From positions 12,506,727 through 12,570,726 of the forward strand of contig CM073327.1 of assembly GCA_037043015.1 (NCBI GenBank): a DNA stretch of 64,000 nt. Reading direction: 5' to 3'. Position 1 is the stretch's first letter. Every line of letters begins with the position of its first letter. Source of the DNA: Bryum argenteum (Eukaryota; Streptophyta; Bryopsida; Bryales; Bryaceae). Below, piece by piece: positions 36,999 through 46,963 of this stretch. A program made the translations under genes and the position numbers. Under the pieces are notes generated by a model, which was not told where the DNA came from, ran no database searches, and saw nothing but the letters and a program-made list of their open reading frames with translations.

Positions 36999-38689
36999 CA
37001 CTATAAGAAAACCCTGTTTTTTGTGATGTCTTATGTAATGTTTAATGTATTTTGTGATCTCTTACTGTCTTAAAAGATGTCTTCAAAGACGGGAGGATGT
37101 CTGTACGTCTAACAGGAACATTTTGAATTGGAGGGGCATGAAGACATCACCAAACAAAAAGATGTTGATGAAGACATGGATGTCTTTAAAGACATCTCGA
37201 TAGACATCAAACTGCCACGTTGGCAAGGGATTTTGGACCAGCAAGGTAAAACGACCAAAATTTACTGGTAGACAGGGTAAAAAGCATTTTCAATGTTAAA
37301 AGAGTAGGTGAATGGGCAGCGGTTTTCAAAAGTAGGAAAAAAACATCACTTTTTTTGTTTTTTATTTTATTTTTTGTTTTTAAATGCTAAATCAATATGT
37401 GACGTGGCAATACTGAAAATACTAATTTCAGGCTATTCTCACTATTTTTTCATTGGTCTATTTTTTAAAAAAAATATTAAAATATATAATTATATTTCAA
37501 TAAAAAATATATTTTGTAAATTTTTATTATATTCAAAAAAATTAGAATATTATAATTCTGTAATTTTTATGATTTAAAAATATTTAAATATTTAAAAAAT
37601 ATTATTTATAAAAATATAATATCTATATGATAACAATGGTGCCGAAAATTGAAGTAAAAGTAATTTCGTGGATATTTAATCCTCAAAAGGACATAGATCA
37701 AAAAAGTTATTTACAGCGCTTTATCTACATGGCAACAAAAACTCCACGTCGGACCAGATGACAAGTCATTCAACATCTAGTCGGATGTCTAACACGATGT
37801 CCAACTTACCATAACTACAGTCAGGCATGAATGTCCGCGTAGACATCTACTCGGATGTCTATGAAGATGTTTTGCGCGACATCCTCCTAGACGTCATTTA
37901 CTAAAAAGCGGCAGTACTTAAGGGTCTTTTTAGAATAATATCAACTTTTTCTCTTACTGCTTGCCCTCCATTGGCGCAGGTCTCTGATTGAGGGTAATCC
38001 TCAAATACTTAAAGAAAATATAAAAAGAAAATAAAAACAATAAACAATGTTTTTTGGCTTACTTCAAGAAGGAATTAAATATTATTGATTACTTATAGAT
38101 TAGATGATTAAAGTCTAATGGCAAGACTATACATTACTCTATCATCAACAACCAATATTATACAAATTAAAGAAAATTTACAAGAAATATGAATTTATGA
38201 AAGTAGCTATTTAATACAGTTTAGGAGACAATTCTAGAATAGAATTAGTATTAAGAAAGTTAGTTGGAAAGTCAGTTAGGGTAAAAATAAAAGGTAGTTA
38301 AGAGTTTAAAAGAGAGCCATCACCAAGGAAGACTATAAATAGTCTCATGATTGTAATTCCACACTTTTTCTATCATTAAAGATTATTTGATTTGCTGTGG
38401 AAGAAACTCTAAGACTTACAATACGTGCTTTGTTGTGGAAAAAACTTTAAAGCATCTGGTATTTAATTTGTTGTGAGGGAAAACAAAAAACCTTTTATGG
38501 TTAATATGTTGTGATTGAAACCCTGAAGATGTCATCAGATGTTTATGATAATGTCTGCAGGGATGTCTAAGATGACATTCATGAAAATGTCTAACATGAT
38601 GTCTATGAAGATGTCGAAGATGACATCTACGACAGCATCCAGAACCATCTACAGAGATGATTTTCATTGACTTCAATGAATGAACAGAG

Positions 38690-38945
38690 GCGGCTAGGGT
38701 TTGCTGCCGCCGCCATAGTTAGGTCATGAGACCTTTAAGTAGAATTTGAGGCCGCACGAAGCTCATTTTTGCCTTCATTTTTTCAAAGAGTTAGTGTTTG
38801 GAGTGTAGAGGCTAAGATTTGCTTCTTCATGTGGCTAGGGTTTGTTGCCGCAGCCATAGTTAGGTCATGAGATCTTCAAATGGAATTACAAAGCTCATTT
38901 TTGCCTTAGTTTTTCCAAAGAGTTTGTGTTTAAAGTATAGAGGAT
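38690..38945. repeat. 130-bp tandem duplication inside the CACTA element
   Basis: Two copies share GGCTAGGGTTTG(C/T)TGCCGC, CATAGTTAGGTCATGAGA and AGCTCATTTTTGCCTT in order. On the minus strand each reads ATGGCGGC.. followed by AACCCTAG, so it may derive from a captured host-gene 5' region. Confidence 0.75.
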
Positions 38946-40189
38946 TTCAAAATTGTTTCCATTCAGTTTCAGAATGATTGTTAACTACAATAAAAGAATG
39001 GTATTTGTAGAAATCCAGTAGCTCTCAAGAGTAGGTTTCCTTCTTCATGTGGCTAAGATTTGCTACTTAAGAGGTACTGGATTTCAAAAGCATCTTGTAC
39101 AAGAAATCCTAAGACTTGAAGTATTTGATTTGCTGTGAAGGAAACCCTAGTACTTGTAGTATTTGATTTGTTGTAGAAGATGTCTATGATGATGTCTGCA
39201 AGATGTCTTAGAGCATGTCTATGAAGATGTCTAAATGTGTTGATAGAATTCTGTTTTGGAAGGTGGGACATAAGGGGTCGGGACAGCGAACACGATCTGA
39301 GGCCGCGAAGCGACATGCGTGCTTTTAGGTGAGTGGAACAGATGTATGCATAGATGTCTATAACGTTGTTTTTAATGATGTTTAGAAGGATGCTTGAAGA
39401 AATGTCTAAACAGATGTTTGCAAGAATGTCTAACTGTGTCGATATCTTGAGGTTAGGAAGTAAACCATCTCAACCTAGGTAGTGCAATTAAATGAAATTA
39501 AATCAGAATTTTTTACCTTTACAAACCCTTCTTTAAATGCAATTGATATTGGCTTATTGAATATGTGTAGCGGCGGGACATGCACATGACCATACGGGTA
39601 TCGACAGCAAGCGATGGTAGTGGAGGGACTTACAGAGTTCAGATTGTGGGTGCGTAATATGTCGTAGTTGTTGACAGGCGTATTAGCAAATACCCTAGTT
39701 TTGTGTTATCTGGGGTTTTAATGACCTAAGCAATATATGTTTGACTCATACTTTTTGATGTGACAGTGTTTACAGTTGATTTTATGTGAGACGTCTGTGG
39801 ATTACAGATCTGATGACTATATAAACATCTAAAAATGTCATCCTAGATGTCCTTTCATGTGCCCAAAAAACATCAATAGTAACATTGTTGCAAACATCAT
39901 GTTTAACACAAAACGTTCACATCGATGTCCTACGGGATGTCGCTACAAACATCCGAGCAAACATCACAAATTTAATAAGGACATCAACCTATACATCATT
40001 CTACACACTAGAAACATCTTATAAGACATAAAAATTGTCTTCTAATATATTTTGTAAGACATTGCATACGTCTTGCAAGACATCTTGTACAACATCTAAG
40101 ATGTCTTGCAAGACATTTAAGTCGTCTTAACTGATGTCTAAAACTATCATGATAGGAGCATAAAACCTCCGCAATATGCTGACGTTGCA

Positions 40190-40312
40190 TGCCACGTCAT
40201 TTTCCCGGGTCCACGTCAACTTTTCCCGCATGTCACGTTGGATATTCCCGAGTGCCACGTCGGATTTTTCCGGGTGCCACGTAGGTTTTTCTCGGTTCCA
40301 CGTGGAATTCTG
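40190..40312. repeat. 22-bp minisatellite with ACGT cores, about six units
   Basis: Units follow the pattern TGCCACGT(C/A)GG(A/T)TTTTTC plus CGGG. Each unit contains CCACGT or CACGT, the core of bZIP/bHLH G-box-type sites. The array lies in the CACTA interior. Confidence 0.8.
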
Positions 40313-40984
40313 GCGCCGCCATGTCATCTTTCGTGGGACCATGTAAAATTCCACATCATGATGAATTTCATCCCCATGTGGCACTGCCCGTCCACTTCAA
40401 GCTGATGTGTCATCTACGTGGCACCCACGTGGCACACTTTTTACCCTTCCAAAATTACCTTAAGACATCTTCGATCTTAAGACATCTTCCTGTCTTTTTA
40501 GACGTCTGCTTAGACATCTGTCATGTCTAGGATGTCTTATCGTTTATAAGACATCCGAATTAATGTCTACATTGTCTTTTTAAACATCATTTACAACATC
40601 ATTAAAAACGCAGGTTTCTTATAGTGACAATAATATGTGAAGTTGGTTGTGGTACACATATTTTAGGTTTTTTAGGAATATTTTTAAAGCTTTTCACTTT
40701 TTGGATAGATATTACCTTCTATATGCGAAAAGTCTTTAAAAATTACTTAAAAAATTATAAAGATTGATGATCTTTTAATGAAGTTGTGGAAATACAGATT
40801 TAACAAATGAAGGTGTTGTGCGACAAATGCTTCTACATTTTTGTAACTGTTGGCATATCATGAAGTAATTTTTTCAAGGATTTGTGCATTTCATGTGTTC
40901 TATTTGTGAACTTCAAATTAATGTCTACATTGTCTTTTTAAACATCATTTACAACATCATTAAAAACGCAGGTTTCTTATAGTG

Positions 40985-41222
40985 TTTGTCCTGCATTTCG
41001 ACCTTGTGCTCCCGGCTATGTCGGCTTTCGGCCTCTCCCACTCGGAGGTAGGCCCTGACTTGAACAGGTATTTCGATGCTTTGGCGTGCTGCTTCTGGTT
41101 GACAGTTGGCTGAAGAGAATCAAACAACACAAAGTGGCTCTTAAGTTCTTCTTTAATTTCACCCTGGAGGGACTCGTTCTGTGTACAAATCAACTCCGAA
41201 ACAGTTGTGTCTATTAGCACCT
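40985..41222 (-). pseudogene. FANCI-like fragment, small copy, right piece
   Basis: About 240 bp matches 44325-44570. On the minus strand it reads VSELICTQNESLQGEIKEEL, then, after a small deletion and frame change, EAARQSIEIPVQVRAYL and GEAESRHSREHKVEMQDK. The upper border is a microduplication: CTATTAGCAC occurs twice (41211-41230), followed by another copy of CGAAACAGCTG. That suggests template switching. It encodes nothing on its own. Confidence 0.65.
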
Positions 41223-41290
41223 ATTAGCACCGAAACAGCTGCAAGGACAATGCCAGAGCTACCACCGCCGAGGCAACTCCTACATTAAAC

Positions 41291-42738
41291 TTGATCTTCT
41301 TCTTGCAGAGCTTTGTTGCCCAAACCGCTTGCTTCTTCATCAACTACAGTGGTAGTTTCCACCCCAACAGGAGAATGAGTTTCAGTAAAATCTATGACCA
41401 GAATCAATTTGATATGTATAAATATCATAATAAGAAGTTGCCAACAGGTATCAACCTGCACGAGTATTTGTCATCGAAAAGTCAGCAGAAAACTATTGAC
41501 GAAACACGAAGCAGGGTGTAGCATCATTGTAAGGAACCGCCGTTGTGGCAAGTAATGAACTATTAGCTACTGAGGTAACACATGCCACGTGCAAAGTATG
41601 ATCTGGAATACAGGTCAACATACTATGTTCAGTAGCTCTCTGAGTTATTTAGCACAACATTTACGGTGAAGAAATTCCTCACCTCATGCACGTGACCCGT
41701 GCGTTATGATCCCTCAGTGCCTGCAATACATTTGGAGCCTCTAAATGACCCTCTTCAGAAGGCTTCACCTTCCACACCGTGATAATAGGACCCTGTTCAC
41801 GAAGAAATAAGTGACCTCCCAATTTTCTGAAAAAAAAAAATAATCACAGTGACCAATATGTTGCTATACCTCGAAGTTCGTCCTACAGACAAACATTACA
41901 TCTTTTCAGTTGCTATCACTTAATCACTTCGCATGCCAAAGACCATATCTCTACTGATACAATAACGTCAACGGCCCACATTAGAAGACCCGACAACATA
42001 TTTCAGATCAAAATTACCTGCGCAATAGTAACAGTGTCATCATCAAGTAGAAGATGATTGACAGGCATTGGTAGTAGGTGCAAATGCACGTCCATGGGAT
42101 CCGTGTAACGTAGTTGCTTTGGGTTGCGACATGTCGTGCTACATAGGCATCCCTCCCACCGAGAAGAATCGGATGTTTTGCCATGGCATAATTGTTTTGG
42201 CGACCATAGATTTCTCGTATGGATATAGCCAAGAATCACATTTACCATTGTGCAAATAAGTTCTCGATATGATTGACCCCCGCAACTTCCCTCTCAAACT
42301 TTACCTCACGTAGCGCGGCCGATCGATCTAAAATATACTCCAAGGAGCAAGACATAAGCGAGAAGAAGGAGATGACGAAATTGATATTGCAGAATCGACG
42401 GAGACCGTAAGGTACGAAACCGATCGCGAACGAGTTTCCCAACTCCGCATCAATCTCCCACATACTTGTTGGCGTATCTTTGCATCTCGGAAGCTTCGAC
42501 ATCTCATTGTCATGTTAGTCAAATCACGAAGTGCTAAATTTGATGCGCATTTCACCAAACTATCCATATCCAGATCTGTCACTTTTGTTGAGTGCATTCG
42601 CTCCTCGAGTCTGCCGCCACTATAATGATGTGCTCCAGAGTCAGACTCATCCCCGTCACTTTTCTGGAAGAACTCGACATCTCCTTTGAACTCTTCTGTA
42701 AGCTGATCCCGTCCGGAATTGCTTGTATCACCTCCCAT
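41291..42738 (-). pseudogene. F-box/WD40 gene, probably broken
   Basis: Exon 42738-42466 encodes 91 residues starting MGGDTSNSGRDQ, with an F-box core (LDMDSLV..LALRDLTNMTMRCRSFRD) that would bind SKP1 in an SCF ubiquitin ligase. It ends at a good donor (gtatgtg). Downstream, 42230-42003 reads first as YGRQNNYAMAKHPILLGG, then in another frame as DPMDVHLHLLPMPVNHLLLD. The join needs a frame change near 42140. Exon 41826-41683 (phase 1, poly-T tract and cag acceptor) encodes a WD40 blade: GPIITVWKVK then LRDHNARVTCM. A possible last exon is 41383-41293 (TETHSPVGVETTTVVDEEAS, stop TAA). Later WD40 repeats are missing. A TATA box lies at 43356-43363. It may be transcribed but is unlikely to give a full propeller. 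Confidence 0.5.
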
Positions 42739-43349
42739 AGCTTTTGAATTGTAATTTTTTATTTCAGTAGAATATAACCAAAGAGTGATATTCTCTCAAT
42801 GCCGTCACTCTTAATTTCAATTGGAACCTGAATAAAAAAAGAGGGATTCAGTAAACGCTTTGACTGTAAAACCTAGATGATGAGCTGGGTGTTGAACGTA
42901 GAAATCCAAGTACAGCCTTTTGCAAAGAATATGGTGTACCCAATTTTCATGAAAGACAAGGTAGTGACAGTACAAGCACAGCAGCTCCCTACTTCCATAA
43001 ACCTCCATGCACCATCTCTCCTCGCGTCCACCATGATAGCATCCAACCAGCGATGAGCTCACGGACCGCAAAGGAACAAGCACCATAGAGCAACTAATCG
43101 CCATAAGTGAATCCTGATTCAGAAGCAACCCCTAGCTACTCACAGAAATACAGGCTCGCCACTATCTCTGTACCATCCAGAAACTACAAAGTGAGACCTA
43201 ATCGGTTCACTCCTGCGCACGAACCCGCTAGTAACCACATCATGGCCTAAACAAAGAATATTCTCGCGAGTGGAAAAATCATACAGAGCCCTCAAGGACC
43301 GAGATTCGCTTTCAATCAAAGGGTCGGAATAACCAAACGCTCTGGTCAC
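42739..43349 (-). other. Likely 5' leader of the F-box gene
   Basis: This stretch lies between the TATA box at 43356-43363 and the F-box ATG at 42738. It is open in one frame from 43349 to 43140 (FGYSDPLIESESRSLR) up to a good GTGAGT donor at about 43145. An acceptor near 42826 (tttattcag) could close a leader intron. The open frame may be coding for an upstream exon, but I do not recognise it. Confidence 0.3.
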
Positions 43350-43355
43350 CTCGCC

Positions 43356-43363
43356 TATTTATA
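43356..43363 (-). promoter_or_regulatory. TATA box (TATAAATA)
   Basis: The minus strand reads AATTTTATAAATAGGCGAGG, a strong plant TATA consensus, about 620 bp upstream of the F-box ATG and followed by a leader-like open stretch. It is the only textbook TATA box I could tie to a gene in this cluster. Confidence 0.5.
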
Positions 43364-43683
43364 AAATTGGTGGCCCTACAATCAAGAGACTGTGCACAAC
43401 AACAAACTCCCAAAAGACTCAACTAGAGGGAAATCTCTGCGAAGTTGAGGATACAACGCATACTGAACTATCAAAATATGTGCAGCATCGAGTAAATTCA
43501 TGCATACCAGATTTAACCATTGTAACATAGTTATAACAAATGAAGAAGTAAGACAATACTAGTGAGTCGGCATGTGCAAACAGTAATCAGCAGCTAAGCA
43601 ACCAGTGCGTAAGTCAAAAGAAAGATCAAGGCAATGATCTGAAGATCTATTGGAATTGGCAATGGTATATCAGGCTACCATAC

Positions 43684-44600
43684 CTCAGCCACTTTGAAGA
43701 GCAATTGGGCAAGTACTTCCAGAAGCAAAGGTTGAATATGATTGGAAAGCCAGTGATACAGAAGTTTTGCATCAGGTTCTTCCATGGTTCCGAACCCACG
43801 TACATTCGAAGTTGCATCCAACGCTTCGTCGTCCGCCTCAGCGTTATAGTCCAAATTAATCTCACGCAATATTTCTGGCAGACAGTCTCTTTGTAATGCT
43901 GTTCGGCAGAGAGCGTCCAAAGATCGCACAGCATCGAGCATGGGCCCCTCGGACAAATCCTCAGAACTTGTTTTCCTTCCCTTTTTTGGCTTCTCAGGCT
44001 GAGGATTATTTTTAGATGGCGTTTCTGGATTTTCAAACTCTGACATATCCTCAAGTATTACCCTAAAAAGTGGATTAGCTATTGTTTTCCAATCGTTACT
44101 ATGCAACTCTAAGGATGTCGGGGTATCCTTATTTTCTATTGGTACACCAACGAAACCCTTCTAATATTTGGAACAACTTGGAAGTGCGAAATTCAGAATT
44201 AGAGCATCTTCCTGTTCTGAACCAATATGGAGAAGGTAAGCAACACAAGAAGCAGATAAGAATGTAGCACGTCGTTCATGTACTGCCCCAGGCACGGCAA
44301 AACTTGGCTGGTTTCCCTTGTCCTGCATTTCCACCTTGGGCTCTCGGCTCTGTCGGCTTTCGGCCTCTCCCGCTCGGAGGTTTGGAGGTAGGGCCTGACT
44401 TGAACAGGTATTTCGATGCTTTGGCGTGCTGCTTCTCTCAAATGGTTGACACTTTGCTGAAGAGAATCAAACAACACAAAGTAGCTCTTAAGTTCTTGTT
44501 TAATTTCACCCTGGCGGGACTCGTCCTGTGTACAAATCAACTCCGAAACAGCTGCGTCTATTAGCACCTCCAATACTCCCAGGAAGAGACTTCTCATCAC
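43684..44600 (-). pseudogene. FANCI-like segment, large copy, disrupted
   Basis: About 300 codons run without an intron: FLGVLEVLIDAAVSEL, then YFVLFDSLQQSV, EAARQSIEIPVQVRPYL, FLSASCVAYLLHIGSE, DWKTIANPLFRVILEDM, a K/P/E-rich linker, LDAVRSLDALCRTAL and HIQPLLLEVLAQLLFKVAE. The order and hydrophobic pattern match the C-terminal third of FANCI, the FANCD2 partner in interstrand crosslink repair. Two lesions are plain: an 8-bp duplication at 44381-44388 (TTTGGAGG) shifts the frame relative to the small copy, and a TAG at 44161-44163 interrupts the restored frame after SCSKY. Neither the N-terminal two thirds nor the extreme C-terminus is found nearby. The lower end meets a donor-like gtatgg, so it could be genomic exons rather than a retrocopy. 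Family call rests on my memory of the family. Confidence 0.6.
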
Positions 44601-44897
44601 TTGATGTTACAAACCTCCGATTATCATCAACAAAAGTGATGGTATTCACAGAGGTCATACTCTTGGCTTTTCTTTTGTTGCATTAAATTTCTTTACTTCA
44701 ATTTTTACTTTACTTTTCTTTTTTCCATGACATCTTTTACTTTATGCATGTACATGTAAAACATATATATATATGTCGCTTCCTCTTTCCAAAACTTTCA
44801 TCTTTGTACAATCTATATGGGAATGTAATATGCTTAATTGTCATATACGTACTATTCTTTGCAAAGTGTTCTATAGGGAAACCATAGGTATCAAAAT
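44601..44897. other. Spacer between divergent FANCI-like and helicase copies
   Basis: AT-rich, with a (TA)n patch near 44765. An in-frame TAG eight codons above 44898 limits the helicase start. No promoter element is convincing. Confidence 0.4.
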
Positions 44898-46644
44898 ATG
44901 GCGCAAATGCGGCAAAGCTATATAGACAATGGGCGTGACCACAATCATATAAAGAACCAAGAACCAAAGAGAAAGCGTGAAGGAAAGGCCATGTTTCAAG
45001 GAAAAAAAGAAATAGAAACCAAACTACAACAAGAACATGAAAAGGAACTAGAGTTCATCAAAGAGCAGTATTTAGGTAGTAAAAAGTCAAGTAAGAAAAT
45101 TGAGAAACCAAATAAAAAATTTCGATTTTCATTTGATTGGGAAGACACTGAAGACACATCAAGAGACACAAGTCTCATATATCTAAAGTATGAGGCTCAA
45201 CTTTTGTTTGGACGAGGATTTCGGGGGGGGCATGGATCGCGATGAACAAAAGAGACTGTCAAACAAAGAAACAAAAAACACTTATGGAAAATATGACATG
45301 TGTACATACCGTCATTGGTCTGAAAAAAAGACTGAGGAGATGACAGAGAGAGATTGGCGCATATTCCAAGAAGATTGCAATATATCATACAAAGGTTTCC
45401 ATATTCCACGGCCGTTGCGGGATTGGAATGAAGTTGCTTTTGATTCAAAGCTTCTAGAGGTCATTAAGAAGGTTGGATATTCCAAACCGTCACCTATCCA
45501 AATGGCTGCCATTCCGATAGGACTTCAACAACGTGATATAATTGGCATAGCAAAGACAGGGTCTGGGAAGACATTAGCATACATATTGCCCTTGCTTGAT
45601 TACACTTCAAAATTTTGTCCAATGACAAAAGAAATGGAGGCAGAAGGTCCTCATGCAGTAGTTTTAGTACCAACACGAGAGTTGGCACAACAAATTGAAA
45701 TTGAAACTATGAAATTTGCTCATGTTTTCAACATACGCATTGTTTCCATTGTGGGTGGCCAACCTATTCAAAAACAAGGATTCAAATTGACACAAGGGTG
45801 CGAGGTTGTAATAGCAACTCTAGGACGCCTTATAGATTGTTTGGAAAGAAGATACGTTGTTTTGAATCCATGCCATTATGTAGTGTTGGATGAAGCGGAT
45901 CGAATGATTGACATGGGCTTTGAACCACAAGTTAAGGCAATTTTGGATGCTATGCCTTCAAGTGTTTTAGTACCACATAGTCACGGCCGTCTTGATGTCA
46001 CGAATATCCATAGAACAACTTGTATGTTTAGTGCTACCATGTCCTCGACGGTAGAGCGGTTAGCACAAAAATACCTTCACAATCCTATCATCATAACGAT
46101 TGGATCAAAAGGAAAAGTTACAAAAAACATTACACAATATGTCAAAATGGTGAAAGAAGGTGAAAAATTGGACACATTACGTGATATTCTAAATAAGATG
46201 GCCGATGATAGAACAACTATTGTATTTGTAAATGCAAAGCATAGTGCAAATACATTGTGGAGAAAACTTGATAAAAGTGGCTTCCAAGTTGGCATCCTTC
46301 ACGGAGACAAGACACAAAAACAACGTGAAGAAAGTTTGGATAGATTTAGAAGGAGGAAATTCAAGTGTCTAATTGCAACGGATGTTGTTGCTTGTGGTAT
46401 TGATATTGCAAACATATCACATATTATCAATTATGATATGCTTGAAAAGATTGAAATGTATATCCACCGTATTGGGCGTACAGCACGTGCAGGGAAGCAA
46501 GGGATAGCTACAACCTTTTTGACACTACAAGACTACAATATCTTCTATGACTGTAAACAAGTTCTTCTCCAAAGCAATAGCCATATTCCACCGGAAGTTG
46601 CTTATTATAAATCAAGTAAAGATCGTCAAGCTTATCTTCATTAG
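44898..46644 (+). pseudogene. PRP28/DDX23-like DEAD-box helicase, intronless, frameshifted
   Basis: PRP28 (plant RH21) unwinds the U1 snRNA/5' splice-site pairing during spliceosome activation. This copy begins [14 protein letters not shown] at 44898 and reads through [31 protein letters not shown] and [12 protein letters not shown]. It then loses frame in a run of eight G (45223-45230). With seven G it would continue in one frame to 46644, so the break could be a real +1 mutation or a homopolymer error. Motifs after the break: Q region [11 protein letters not shown], motif I AKTGSGKT (family AETGSGKT), Ib TLGR (family TPGR), II DEAD intact, III SAT intact, [11 protein letters not shown] (family VVGRGID), [12 protein letters not shown] (family RTGRAG). 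Most of the usual RS/E-rich N-terminus is missing. No introns and relaxed motifs point to a retrocopy. I see no poly(A) tail or target duplication. Confidence 0.75.
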
Positions 46645-46765
46645 AATGATATTTTGATAATTGAATTGGAAACTTGACTTGATTTGAGGGCTTTTAAAAA
46701 ATTTCTTATATTTCTTTTAGAATTATTGTAATTCAATTTTTTTTGTTGAAACTTTGTAAAAATCT

Positions 46766-46963
46766 TTAAATATGAGAGAATGTGTTCTGTTGCAGAAGCT
46801 TCCTTAGCGGGATCGTGTTTTTGGCAAGCTCCGTGATAACCACAAAATGCGCCTTGTTCGTTGCACTCAGATAGTGCATCAAATTCGAATGCTGCATTCG
46901 CACCAATAATGCCATCTCGTGTTTGAACCTCGCTATATTGTTATTGCTAAGATTCGTCAAAAG
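46766..46963 (-). pseudogene. Protein kinase N-lobe fragment
   Basis: After a possible acceptor (tttgtttag) the minus strand reads IARFKHEMALLVRMQHSNLM, HYLSATNKAHFVVITEL and IPLRKLL, then a stop. This fits helix C through strands 4-5 and the hinge of a Ser/Thr or Raf-like kinase (F-x-x-E-x-x-L-x-x-x-x-H-x-N-L, I-T-E-L). The glycine loop, catalytic HRD and DFG segments are absent in the neighbouring DNA. The fragment ends 120 bp from the stop of the convergent helicase copy. Confidence 0.55.

Larger units (their letters stand above)
36999..40984. mobile_element. Non-autonomous CACTA (En/Spm-like) transposon, about 4 kb
   Basis: The left end is CACTATAAGAAAACC and the right end, reversed, is CACTATAAGAAACC. 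The flanks are CTT (left) and TTT (right), a 3-bp target duplication with one change. The uninterrupted site survives at 44305-44325. Both subterminal regions are packed with the heptamer GATGTCT/AGACATC and near variants, which fits the subterminal repeats bound by CACTA proteins such as TnpA. The same motif also fills internal blocks (38520-38650, 39180-39430, 39780-40130). No transposase frame exists. The interior holds an AT-extreme block (37440-37630), a TATA-bearing LTR-like stretch near 38335 (CTATAAATAGTCTC), a tandem duplication (38690-38945) and a 22-bp array (40190-40312). A second copy of the right end lies at 40558-40626, 358 bp inside. Confidence 0.85.

Noticed and set aside
44304..44564. 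Plus-strand 86-codon frame
   Set aside because: It is the antisense shadow of the FANCI-like segment.
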